This document shows, in pieces, positions 21,914 to 33,164 of a DNA stretch of 64,000 bases. Both the position numbers and the translations under genes were made by a program. Below the pieces are notes generated by a model that saw nothing but the letters and a program-made list of their open reading frames with translations, had not been told where the DNA came from and ran no database searches. The stretch is from Gelatoporia subvermispora B (lineage: Eukaryota > Basidiomycota > Agaricomycetes > Polyporales > Gelatoporiaceae). The DNA lies in contig KB445797.1 of assembly GCA_000320605.2 (NCBI GenBank), positions 1,725,570 to 1,789,569 on the forward strand. Direction: 5' to 3'. Positions within the stretch are counted from its first letter, which is position 1. Each line of letters begins with the position of its first letter.

Positions 21914-23262
21914 TTCTGTGAGGTTCGTGGAGGGGATGGTAGAATATGATAGGGCAGATCCAAGCTGAGCGGATGCATTACAGCGTATCAGGAGCTCCGG
22001 TATTAGGGCGCTGTTTCCCAGGGTAATGGCATCTGACATCCAGGCGCGTATTGCTTGCGATGGCTCAAGTAGAAGGTCACATCTCCGAGTAGTAAGGGAG
22101 CACATAAAACCAGACAGGGGCCTCAATAACCACTTGAGAGAAAAATGAGATAGTCACAGTTAGACATGGTCCCCACTGACAAAGATTTGTCGCGAAACGT
22201 GTCATTCGCGCGAGCTAACGAATTCAACGAGTCAACGGAATCTGGTTCGAAGATAAGATCACTTGTGTGTTGATATCATCAGCAGTAAGTCCAGAGTACG
22301 CGAGTACTGCATGGAAGTCATCTGTGATTATTTCGTGGAACCTCGTTCAACGTTCACAGGAGCTAATCTGCTTCATACTCCTGGGTCCAAGCCGTAGTAC
22401 ACGATTTCGGGAATTACTGAACTTTGCCGCGCAAGCCGAGCAAAGCCGAAGCCATGCCGCCACTCAGTCGAGAGCGCGTCGACGCGGTGTTGCAACACGT
22501 CCAGCGCGACTGTGTTGACCACTATTGCCTATACATGTGTATATACGCGCATATGCTTTCACGGAGATCCTATGATGCTTTCTGAAGATGTCCCGGTACT
22601 CGTATAGCTGTTAACGAGGTGAATACGGAGACATAGCGCTTTGGATCACCCTAGGGCTGGTATACCGTGCACATAGAATCAGACCACAAAAATCTAGACC
22701 GAGAGCCCGCGAGATATTCGTTTACCGAAGCTAGAGCTAGACACGATGAAGTGGACAATGGAGGACGGAAGGTCATAATGTTCCCCGTTGAAGAACTGGA
22801 TCTTACTGCAGCCACAGTCGTGCCACCGGCATGGTTCGGCTATCCATTGGCAGAGTGCCAAGCTGAAGCGAGCGAAATCGTGTACTACCGTCTCGAGGTC
22901 GGATAATGAAGCAAACCTTCATCGTGATCGTCCTCCCACCCCTCCGATAGATCACTAGTAAAGGTCTGCCTACGGGAGACTACACAGGAGCCAACGTCCG
23001 AACTTTTCATGGTTCAAGAGGTTCTTGAATGAAGCGAACGCCCATAGGCGATCTAATCTTATCTATAACCAGGGATTAGATATTGATTTTTCTGGCTACC
23101 GATGTGGCGCATCTCAGACTGAGCTCAAGGCCATTTCTCCATCGCTCTACAGCATTTCCCCGCCCCTCATCGTAGTGAATACACTACTTGAAAGACAGGG
23201 TTGTATCAACCCGAAGGCGAAATTAGAGCTCAAGGGATTTCTCCGGACCAGGATCTTTAGCC
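21914..23262. other. Intergenic, divergent promoters of the BTB gene and DUS3
   Basis: The flanking genes diverge, so both promoters should lie in these 1.35 kb. No supported gene was seen; the frame at 22,667-22,906 has no domain and no neighbouring exon. Confidence 0.5.
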
Positions 23263-25961
23263 ATGGCTACCACACTTCCTCCGGGTACCGCTCCAGTTAA
23301 GCCTGAATAAGTAGCCTAGACTCGAGACAATGGTCAAGTGCAAACAGGTCTAATTTGTACAGGTTCTTCGTGTCTCCTTCCACTCGGGACATTCCCGATG
23401 ACGATGCTGCAGAGGGAGGAAGTAGCCATGTCAATGGCCGTTCAGAGTCCGGTGACTCTCCGGATGCGCCTGAAGGTCCGAAGAAGCTCTCCGGAGCACA
23501 GCGGAGGAAGATGTCAAAAGAGGAACGCAAGAATAAGCGCGGTGCGAACAAGGGCAGACGATTCCAGAAAGTGCGAGACGAGGTCGAGCTATGCTGGAAG
23601 GTCGCCATTGGAAAGACCTGCGAGTTTGGCGCAGAGTACGTATGGTTACTCATTCCTCTGCGAACAGTATTGACTGTATACTACAGATGTAGAAACACAC
23701 ATGATGTAGCCGCATACCTCGCAGCAAAACCCAAAGACATTCGCTTCCCACTGGCTATTCAATTGAGCGACCTCCCACCCTTCCTTGAGACACCGGGAGA
23801 CGATGAGGAGATGGCGGATGGAGAGACACAATCCCTGGACTTCTCTACAATCTGCCCCGTGTTCGAAGCGACAGGCGAATGTCGATATGGCTTGAAATGT
23901 CGCTTTCTGGGCGGTCATGTGCGGAAAGATGAGAACCGCTCCCTTGAGCTAGTCATCAACGAGGAGAAGAAGGCCCGTGCTGCAACGCAGGAGACAGAAC
24001 TCAACTTCATAGATGCCGGATCATTGAAGTCACTTCGCACGAAGAAGGTTAAGTAGAGTGTCTACCCTACTAGCCATCATACTAACAATACAGTACAGTA
24101 TCACCATCCAATCTCCGTTGCATACCTAAAGGAGCTGCAAGAAAAGGAGAACGAAGAAACAGATGTAAAAGATCTGAAACCCGAGGATCAGACGGCCCCC
24201 CAACCAGCATTGGCAGAGCCCAACGAGGTTGTCCCTGATTTTGCACCGTCCGTTGCTGCTCCCTTGGTTTCGCCTGAGTCTACTCAAAAAGCGGCTCAGC
24301 CAAATCCTGAAGCGGACGCGGATACCCCGGACGTTCCAGTGCGGTTCATGGAGAAAAAGCGGCTCCACTGGACCGGCAAGACTTGTAAGTGTTCGTGGCC
24401 AGCTGTGGCGCTCTTATTTCGAACACGTATCGTCAGACCTTGCGCCGTTGACAACCGTCGGCAACTTGGTTCGCTCATTCATTTGCCCTGAGTCGATAAT
24501 CCGTATTCACGCTGTGTTCAGCCATTCCGCCGATTATGCGTCGACTACGGTGCTGACATTACATGCGGAGAGAGTAAGTTTGATCTAATTGCTCCTATCC
24601 TGTGCAACCTAATTGACCAAATGCAGTGGGACTGGCCCTATCGTTCCTTCAGGGCTCTAAAGAAGAGTGGTCGCTTGTCAGGCGGCACCCCTCCGAGTCC
24701 ATCTTTGGCGTCCAGATTGCGGGAAGCAAGCCTCAACTGCTCGTGCCCGCCGCCGAGGTCATCGCACGGGAGTGCGCCGGTAATCTTGACTTCGTCGACC
24801 TGAATTGTGGTTGCCCCATCGATCTCGTATACCGTCAAGGTAGCGGCTCCGCACGTAAGCTTTTCATGTTCAACGATGGTACTGGCTGAGGGTCAGATTG
24901 ATCATTTCTGACAGTCTTGGACGCTGCGGGAAGGTTGGGCAAGAGCCTCATTGGTATGAACAAAGCGCTCGGGGAGATTCCTCTGACTGTGAAGCTCCGG
25001 ACCGGTGTGAAGGATGGACGCAACACGGCACATAAACTGATGCCGCGGCTCGCGACTGAGTGGCATGTTTCTGCGCTCACGGTATGCACTGATACCGGCG
25101 TAGTCAACCTCGCATTGACCCTCAAATTGCAATGATTGTAGCTGCACGGCCGCACGAGACAGCAGCGCTACACCAAGCTTGCAGACTGGGACTACATCAA
25201 GCAATCTGTTGAGGCGGTCCGTGCCAAGGAAGCGGACGAAGACTGTGGGTATCGTCCTCTTGTTTCCCGCCTGACGCTCACCCAGCTAGGCAGTGCCCCC
25301 GATTCCGATCTTCGGAGGAGGCGACTGTTTCTCTTCGGAGGATTACTACGCCAAGATAGACCAGACTGGCGTTGATGGCGTTATGATTGGTCGCGGGGCG
25401 CTCATCAAGCCGTGGATCTTCACTGAGATCAAGGAGCGGAGAGAATGGGACATCAGCTCTCGGGAACGTCTTGGGTTGATTCGGAAGGTACGATTAATAA
25501 TCATGATGATGTTTTCCATCTCTAAACGCCAAATACGCAGTACGCAGAATACGGGTTGAAGTACGTGACGTTGATTGCAGACCGGAAATAGTATCAACTA
25601 ATTTTCTTGCTCAGCCACTTTGGTTCGGATACGGCCGGTGTCAACACCACACGGAGATACCTCTGTGAAGCACTATCATTCCAGTACCGCTATGTCCCGA
25701 TAGGCCTTCTGGAACAGCTACCTGGCAGACTTAACGATCGCGCACCCGCCTTCCGTGGCCGTAACGAGCTGGGTACGATATTTGTCCTGAATCGAGATAA
25801 TTGTCCACTAACGAGCAACACTAGAAACTTTACTGGCTAGTCCAGACAGCCGAGACTGGGTTAAGATCTCCGAGATGTTCCTCGGACCTGCCCCAGAATC
25901 ATGGAGCTTCACGCCGAAGCACAAAAGCAATGCATACGGAGGGGAAGAGAGTCAGGGCTGA
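23263..25961 (+). CDS. DUS3: tRNA-dihydrouridine synthase 3 (Dus3 family)
   Basis: FMN-dependent enzyme that reduces uridine 47 in the tRNA variable loop to dihydrouridine. Thirteen exons give 684 aa in frame: 23263-23306, 23363-23635, 23687-24047, 24099-24384, 24437-24468, 24522-24573, 24627-24854, 24915-25081, 25142-25244, 25294-25487, 25541-25560, 25615-25772, 25825-25961. The N-terminus carries two CCCH zinc fingers typical of Dus3: [17 protein letters not shown] (~100) and [17 protein letters not shown] (~175). The catalytic barrel starts at [20 protein letters not shown]. It contains [18 protein letters not shown] with the active-site Cys, [28 protein letters not shown] and the phosphate-binding [11 protein letters not shown] and [13 protein letters not shown]. 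Oddities: the first intron would begin ATAAGT rather than GT, and exon 11 is only 20 nt. The start at 23263 ([15 protein letters not shown]) fits Dus3 N-termini but depends on that first junction. Confidence 0.92.
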
Positions 25962-26032
25962 GCGCTGAGCCGAGATATATTGTACAGCGGCGTATTTCAT
26001 CCAAGAATATTACTCTTCTCTACACTGTCCCA

Positions 26033-28709
26033 TCATGCACCATGTGATGACGGTTGATTACCGACCTCCATAGGTTCTTGGCGGGACTCTGGCGGCTCGA
26101 CGGAATCTGAAGATATAGTGTACTCAGACTGCACTGCAGAGGTGTCTGGCGATCCCGGCGATGAGTTCAGTTCGGTGACTTGTGCCGCGATTTCCGGCGG
26201 AAGTTGCTCCAGGAAAACCTTGTTGTTATGCCGCACGTTTGCCTAAAATATCATGTTCGTGAAATAGATCCCCAGACATGACCGAGTTTGATTGGGGCTA
26301 CCGAGACCGGCTTACCTTGACAACTTCTGGCCACGGAGCACACATGTTGTCCTCTTCCTCGCCCAGAGCGCGACTGTAGATAAGGAAGTAGGGGCCAGCG
26401 CCGAGGTGCAAACCTACTGGGTCGTTGAGCACTGTATCTTCGGACACCTGAGGGAATTATGCCATAAAAATAATGAGAGCAATTATGACGAAGGCGAAAT
26501 CCGCTCACCTCAGTCACCAGATAGTCGACCGTTTTCCACCACCTGCCCTTCTGCTTGACGTAAGAGTACAGGTGGTTTCGACCGTAGAGACCATCGTGCG
26601 CAAGGACCACCCGGAGATCGTACTGCCCCCGAGCCTCATCAGTCTTGGCCATGAGAGAATCACAGTAATCGTACCCTGTGCTTCCGCAACTCCGGGCAAT
26701 CGAATATGTTCTCAGTTTCGGCACCAAGTTTTGCGATTGTCACATCGATCGCTACGCAGTAGCTTCAGTATCGCGTTCGGAAAGCAGATGTAAGAGCCTA
26801 CTCTGGAGCTCATTCTCAATACGCGTCACGATTTTGCGGAGCTTCCTAGCCGTATCCTGTATTGTGGTCTCGCGTTGCGGATCATTCTCATGTTCAGCGA
26901 TGTTCTCATAGTAATAGATCGACGAATACATATCAGCTAACACATCCCTGTCCTGTGCGGTGAAGGCAATTAGTTACCGGATCCATGTAAACAATATAGT
27001 CTGCAACTCACGTTGTGTCGCGTAAGGACGTCCTTTCGTTTATGAAGACTCTCGACCTCGGCCTGAATCTCATGCAGCCGTGCCCTCCTGGCGTTTGCGA
27101 TCTCGAGATTCTCTTTGAGGAACTGGTCCAAGTAGACCTGCATCGGGTACCGGAATGTCTGACGCTCGACCCGGCTGCCTGCCGGCCCCGAAGGGGTAGG
27201 TATAAGATTGTCCCGGACAAGCTGGAAGGCGACGACGTCAGACGGCTGGATGATGACCTGCTGCTTCACGAAGCCATCAATCCCTTGCATAGTCAGCTCA
27301 GAGGATAGGCATGAGAGTAGGTCATTGGCATCGTCTGTCCCGCGAATGTCCACTTTGACTGCTGAAAGGTCTATCCGCCTGTCGAATGGGGCGTCAATGA
27401 GGTCGGCGTCGCTGGAGCCATAGCGGAAATGGAATAGTCTGCCGTAACGTTTGTCAGCGAGACGAATGCAATGTTGGGAGATGAGGTACCTGGGCCATGC
27501 AGCCTGTTGGATTTCCGTGGCCGCCGCTGAGTACAGCTCAGCTTCTACGATCCACGCGAGCTTGTTGTAGAACACTGCAGAGCCACGAGTCAATGACGGT
27601 ATCTACATATCCGGTGGTATACTCACAGAACGAGACGTCTCCCGGGCGTTCAACCGGGCTATTCCAATGGTCTGGACCAAAAGCTGCGATAGCTGCGTCG
27701 ACGTTGAGCTCGCTCAGTTGCGCTAAGTCCATGTTAGCAAAGATCTCAAGCATCGACCATAGGATGTAGCCTGCGAGAGTGAGATCAGCCAGTGATAATT
27801 GCCATTGGCACACACGTACCAGGGCCTGATTTCGGCGGTGCGACTTCAGGTACCGAGCCATCTATCGCGGGAGTAGGGGCAGGTGGTCGCCATTCCGCGA
27901 TAGCTAGCCTGACTTGGGGGACAAAGAACAAGCCATGTAGCAAGAGACTTGCGTACGTCAAACTCTGCGAGGTTGGACGGAGAGCGACTGGTCTGATTAA
28001 GCATGGTTTAGCTTCTAACTGCAGCACTTCGATGGCATGACTCACCGACCACCCTTGCGTACCTGCTTCTCCAAGGGCAGCTCCTCAAACACTTCTTCGT
28101 TGTTACTGTAGAATGCCAGACTTTCCTCGATCGCACGGCTGAGCATCTGGTGTTCTTGAGACACTTGAGTGTTTGCATTTGTGTCGGTCTATTCACGCAA
28201 CGTCAGCGAGAATGACGCAAGAAGTCACTAAAGACGTACGTTGGACGATACCATGGCCCAGTTCGGATCAGGAGCTCGAGTGCTTGGGCCAAAGTTCGTC
28301 ACTTGACTCTCCTCTAGGGATGCCTGCAGAGCGCGCGAGAGTTCTTTATCATCATCGTCCCCGGTGAGGTCGATCACTGGAGGTTTCTCCGGCTTGGAGG
28401 CTATATATGCGCACTTCAGGGTTTGAATCAACCGGTTCGCGATCGTAGCAACCTACGGGGAGGTGTGCGAGGCCCGGAAGTTGTTGCTGTATTGCTGTTT
28501 GGAAGGGCATGGACCCCATGGAAGTTGCCTTCGAGGAGAGCAGAAGCAGCCTTGTCCGCATCTCCGTTGTGGAAGCGCAATAGCCCGAGGACGACATCTT
28601 CTTGCACAGTGTCCCCCATCATACCCTTGAGCATGAACACGGCTTCACGCTCCTTCTCCGTGGGCGGCGCGGTATCATTGCGATGGTCGGTCGAATCGTC
28701 TAGATGCAT
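26033..28709 (-). CDS. USP25/28-like protein, probable inactive deubiquitinase
   Basis: About 700 aa in roughly 11 exons. First exons: 28709-28457, 28400-28240, 28188-28046, 27992-27820. The start is the ATG at 28709. Residues ~20-65 look like a UBA-like helix bundle (VVLGLLRFHNGDADKAASALL). Next come an acidic SUMO-interacting-like VIDLTGDDDD, a ubiquitin-interacting motif (LSRALQASLEES) and a second similar helix (LSRAIEESLAFYS). The USP fold begins at RPVALRPTSQSLTYASLLLH. The usual catalytic box there is PVGLxNxGNTCW; here Leu stands at the Cys position and the GNT is lost. The coiled insertion (NARRARLHEIQAEVESLHKR) and the His box (YDLRVVLAHDGLYGRNHLYSYV) match USP25/28 order, with the His kept. 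The third catalytic position (WKTVD) lacks the usual Asp/Asn. I infer a ubiquitin- or SUMO-binding scaffold without protease activity. It ends 71 bp from the stop of DUS3 on the other strand. Confidence 0.82.
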
Positions 28710-29516
28710 GACAATCCTATTGCAGACAAGACCATCATAACACGAGAATACATCTTGTCAGCGAATACGACGAAGAAGTCTCAGCTGACATACTACAAGT
28801 TTGCTCTTTAGCTTCGATAGAATGTGACGCGTTGGTAGTCCTCAAACGTGTGCGATTGTAGACCAAGCCTGTAGTCTATGCAATAACATTCATTTCGATA
28901 TCCAGAGCCCACATACAGTCAACAGACTAACCCTGAAATGCCAATAGATTTGAGGTGCAAGCTTCATTTAGTTGTTCCTCTCAGCCTTCAAAACACGAGC
29001 ACAGGTATAGGTATGACGTACATCCACGCTCGGCGGATTCAGAGTGAATTCACAGGACGATATTGCAACCTTGAGATGGTCGCCACAGGTCAGGCTGTGT
29101 GCTACCCGGGATACGCGATTCACCTCGCTGGTCTCCTCTGGCATACCGCTGATGGGCTTACCCTTGCCACTTTGACCCTTCGAGGTCCACAAGCAGATTC
29201 CCCCGGAGTAGCGGTTTGTGTATGTATGATCGTATCAGAACAAGCCCACTCTTGATAGGGCAGCAGATGTGAAGCCTGTGTTCTTCTGGAGACTGAATGC
29301 GTCCTCAAGGCTCGCAGCACGTAATGCAGAATTGGGAATCCGGAGTCGAGGTGCAAGACGCGCGTCCCGAGACTTTCGGAGCGCGTATTCAGCTCACTTG
29401 CAAAGGCAAAGTGAAGGTTGTTCCCGCATCTCCCGACTTGACCTTCAGATCCTTGTCACTTCTCTGAAGACACATCCGGACGAGAAGAGTTAAATCACAA
29501 TCACAGGACTGAACTG
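28710..29516. other. Divergent promoter region, USP-like and SUZ genes
   Basis: About 0.8 kb between two divergent start codons. No supported gene or repeat was seen. Confidence 0.5.
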
Positions 29517-30288
29517 ATGTCTCTGACAAGCACGTCTGACTCTTGGGATGACCCAGTCGTGAGTCCTGTGACTATGCGCGGGCTTCCAGTACAATGAAGG
29601 ACGCCAAGCCAGCCAACCTCCCAGCCAACGCGATCAACCGCAGCCGCACAAGTCGTGAGAGACGACTGGGATGACGACGATGAGGAGGAGGATGAAGACC
29701 CGCAGAAGCTGTGGGAGACTGCGTGAGTATCGTCATTGTCATCAACCAGACCCAGACCACGGCCTGTCTACTCGAGTACCTCGTTCTGACTTTTGAAACT
29801 GTACCTATGTGGACAGCAACAAAAAGGCACCAATGCCGCAACTTGTCTTAAGTTCATCCAGTACAACAACTTCTGTCCCTCCGCCACCTGCTGCATTCCA
29901 GCCTACCCTCCGCATTCTCAAGCGACCATCCGCCTCCCCCGGGTCATCCATTACCAATATTCCGACACAAGCTGAGAAGCAACGCTCCTATGCCGAACGA
30001 GAAGCTCAATATCAAGCGGCTCGTGAACGCATATTCCAGGACAAGTCGAAGAGCGTGGGTGGAAGTGAAGTTGATGGGGTGGATCGTGTAAAGTTATCGG
30101 TCCCCACTGCAGAGCCAAGGAACTTGACTCCAGTGAAGATACTGCGCGACCCCAGGGGTCCTAGCACGCCACCTTTCGCGGACCCATCAAGTCCTGGTGA
30201 TGGCGGGACCTCGAAAGGTTTCGCAAGTCGAAGGAATGCGAAGAATAAATCACCACGGACAGAATATGCCCCGGGCGGAGGTCAATAG
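29517..30288 (+). CDS. SUZ-domain protein (SZRD1-like)
   Basis: Small putative RNA-associated protein of 207 aa. Exons 29517-29558, 29613-29722 and 29817-30288 keep phase (42+110+472 nt). The first intron is 54 nt, a multiple of three, but contains an in-frame TGA, so it must be removed. The N-terminus has an acidic stretch with Trp (DDWDDDDEEEDEDPQKLWE), followed by LRILKRPSASPGSS. The SUZ core is QRSYAEREAQYQAARERIF (residues ~100-120), and a C-terminal SUZ-C-like motif is LRDPRGPSTPPF. SUZ motifs bind RNA and occur in mRNA-regulating proteins. Its 3' end faces the M20 peptidase 3' end 276 bp away. Confidence 0.87.
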
Positions 30289-30564
30289 TTTCTGTCTGGT
30301 CTAGTCGTTTGAGCTTCTCTTTGTTAGCTAATTTCTTGGGTGAGATTCTCGAATGTCATTCGTATTCAGTGCCGCGGAAACACCGGCAACCCCTGATGAG
30401 AAGGCACGCGCGCGCATTTAAACACACGAAAGCACGGATCATTGCGTAGGCTACATGATAGCAGTACAGATGCTCACAACCTCCCTTTCAACACTCGCCC
30501 AAATGAACCAAGACGGCACAGTTACATTGTGAATACTTCTATCATCGAATCGTCTCCCTACCGC

Positions 30565-32501
30565 TCATGCAGTGATGGCGGCAACCTCGTAGAGGTAAGT
30601 GCCAAGGAGCTTGGTCTGCAAAAAACACTGCAATTAGTCCAGCAATGACAAGGAGACTGAGACAACGTACACCCTCGATGAAATTCGACTTGTCGAGCTT
30701 CTCGTTCGTTGAGCTAGAGCTTTGTCAGCATACGTTACATGCTCAAGGGCAGCGAGACTTACTGAGCGCCATCGTCGCCCCTGCCCATCGGCAGGAGCAA
30801 GACATTGACGCCAAGGCTCTCCGCAAATGTGAGAGTGACAGGGATGGATCCACCCTCGCGGGTCAGGTCCGGGGAACGCTTGTACACAAGCTGTCCACAG
30901 TGTCAGACACTCGACGACGTGTAGACGAAATCTGCTAACGTACCTCGGTCGCGCGCCTGGCAGCCTCGTAGTTCCAGTGCTTGAAGTCCGCGACCCACGG
31001 CTTACCGCCATGCAGATTCTCGATCTTCAACTTGTTCTTCGTGTTGAGCTTCGCAAACTCAGACTCGATGTACTTGAACACGAGCGGCTCGACTGCGTCG
31101 GGAGTTTGCGGAGGGACCAGACTGTATGCATATGGGAACGTTTAAACGGTGTCCGGGAAAAAGTGAAACCTGCGGGCTTACCGGATGCTGAACTTGCCAG
31201 AGACGCTCGCAGGGATGACAGTCTTGGCACCAGGACCATAGAACGCACCCTCAATGCCATGTAGCGAGAGGGACGGGTTGCGCATGCGACCCATCAGGAC
31301 AGTTGCCTTGTCATCAGATAGCGCGATCTTGCCGCCTGCCGCATCCTCGACGTCCTGGATCGAGTAGTCGAGGACGTCATAGATCTTCCTACGCGTGCCG
31401 ATAGGACATCCGAATGTCAGATACAGGAGCAGCGAAATTCGGAAAGGAACAGCAGCACGTACTTCTCTTCTGCATCTGCAGCGGAGACCATGTCGTCGAC
31501 ACCCGGAACGAGAATCGTGCCATCCGTCGCCACGAGTTTGCTCATAATTTGAACGAGGTCCGTCATCGGCTCGTGCACTGTGCGTCCGAAAACGCCGGAG
31601 TGCAGGTCGCGCGCAGGGCCAGAGACAGTCACCTTGAAGTATGCGAGCCCGCGCAGGCCGTACGTGATACACGGCGTACGGGAGTTGAGCCAGTAGTTGT
31701 CGGACTGCAGTCCACGGCGCCATCTGCATACGTCACATATATCACTACGATAGGGAAACTTGAACGTACGATGCACACGCAATCGACATTGTCAAAGAAA
31801 CCTGCCGTTCCCTTCGCGGTCTCGGACTTGATCAAATCGTCAAGACCTTCGCTTCCACTCTCCTCCATGCCCTCGAAGCAGAAGCGCATGTTCACAGGCA
31901 ATTCGAGTCCGACTGTCTTGTGTGCCTCGAGCACGTTCAGCCACCCCAAGATCGGACCCTTGTCGTCCGTCGAGCCACGGCCGATCAGCCGCCCAGTCTT
32001 CTCATCGACGACAAGCTTGAACGGCTCGGTGTCCCAGCCGTCGCTCTGCTCGGCCTATAGATTTATGCGTCAGTTCTATGTGGACATCACAGCATATAGG
32101 GACCTTGCATACCGGCTGGACATCATAGTGCCCGTAAACAAGCACCGTCTTCTTCCTAGGGTCGTTCCCGATACGACCAAGGATCGCGGGCGGCAACTGG
32201 AGCTCCTCCCCATCCATGACATGCTTCCCCAGATCGACCTGCTTAGTCTCGACGCCCAGGGTGTTCAGCTCGCCCTGGAGCCACGACGCCATCTTGAAGA
32301 CATCCTGGCGGTGTTGAGCGTTCCCAGAGATACTGTATGCGCGAGTGGTGATACGTGAATGCAATCAGCGGTTTGCGTCGCGGACTAAGTTCGCGGGCGT
32401 CGCGTTGCGTACCTCGGAATCGCGACGGCGTTCGCGAGCCGCTGTATGAAGCTGTCGACGTGCTCGTCGATGAACTCAGTGAACTGCGTCGGGGCGGGCA
32501 T
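30565..32501 (-). CDS. M20 family metallodipeptidase (CNDP2/Dug1-like)
   Basis: Cytosolic di-zinc/manganese dipeptidase; the yeast homologue Dug1 hydrolyses Cys-Gly in glutathione turnover. The start is the ATG at 32501 ([20 protein letters not shown]). Exon 1 ends after VAIP-S with donor GTACGC, and the stop is TGA at 30565-30567 after [14 protein letters not shown]. Metal ligands and catalytic residues are visible: [11 protein letters not shown] (His, Asp), RGSTDDKGP (bridging Asp), [12 protein letters not shown] (catalytic Glu and Glu ligand) and GKPWVADF...[13 protein letters not shown] in the C-terminal part. Dimerisation-domain blocks such as [22 protein letters not shown] and [13 protein letters not shown] are intact. 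The promoter is shared with the divergent LCB2 gene. A broken inverted copy of this locus lies at 35.7-38.2 kb. Substrate specificity is inferred from the family. Confidence 0.93.
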
Positions 32502-33164
32502 GATGATAGAAGAATATGAGCACGCTGCGATAGTCTCGAGAATTGAGGCAGTCAGAGGGAACACACTGACTTAAACAGAATATTGATATCTCAAATTCCT
32601 TTTACATCACGTGACCTCACCATCCTCCTGAGGTTCAACCCACAAATTACAATTAATGTGATGTTTCGGAGACGCATGTAGGCATATGTAGGCGCAGAGC
32701 GTACAGAGTGTTCTAAAAGCATGCGCCTGGGGTCAGTACTCAGTATAACAGCGTCGGTTCACGAAACAGGGGCGCTATTCTTCTGCAATATGATATACCC
32801 GTAAGTCCTAAATCGAGCTGCCACCAGTTACACTTGACAATTGATTGAGAGTACTGCGATTACCGTAGCTTCTCACCTCACGTTTAGTACAGCTCTGTCG
32901 CAATGCATGTTGAGATGAATGCACTGTCATCGTCGTCATCGATGCATGCAGTACTCCATCCGTGCGTAGTGGATGGAGTAGATGTGATTTTCTGCGCTAA
33001 TCCAATTATCCAAAAAAGGATTAGTATTACTTAACATGGGCATTAAGTCTGCGAATTATTCATAACTTCCATCAAACCCTTCTTTTGCCGACGACAACGA
33101 CGACGACGACAAGGAGCAGGGCACGACTCTGTCGGCGACCACAACGAACACCTCACGACCTACG
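32502..33164. promoter_or_regulatory. Shared divergent promoter of the dipeptidase and LCB2 genes
   Basis: The 663 bp between the two start codons must serve both genes. A palindromic CACGTG E-box-type core (in ATCACGTGACC) lies at about 32,607-32,617. The dipeptidase-proximal half (about 32,502-32,820) is repeated in inverted orientation downstream of LCB2, where the CACGTG is conserved. No experimentally known site is claimed. Confidence 0.55.
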
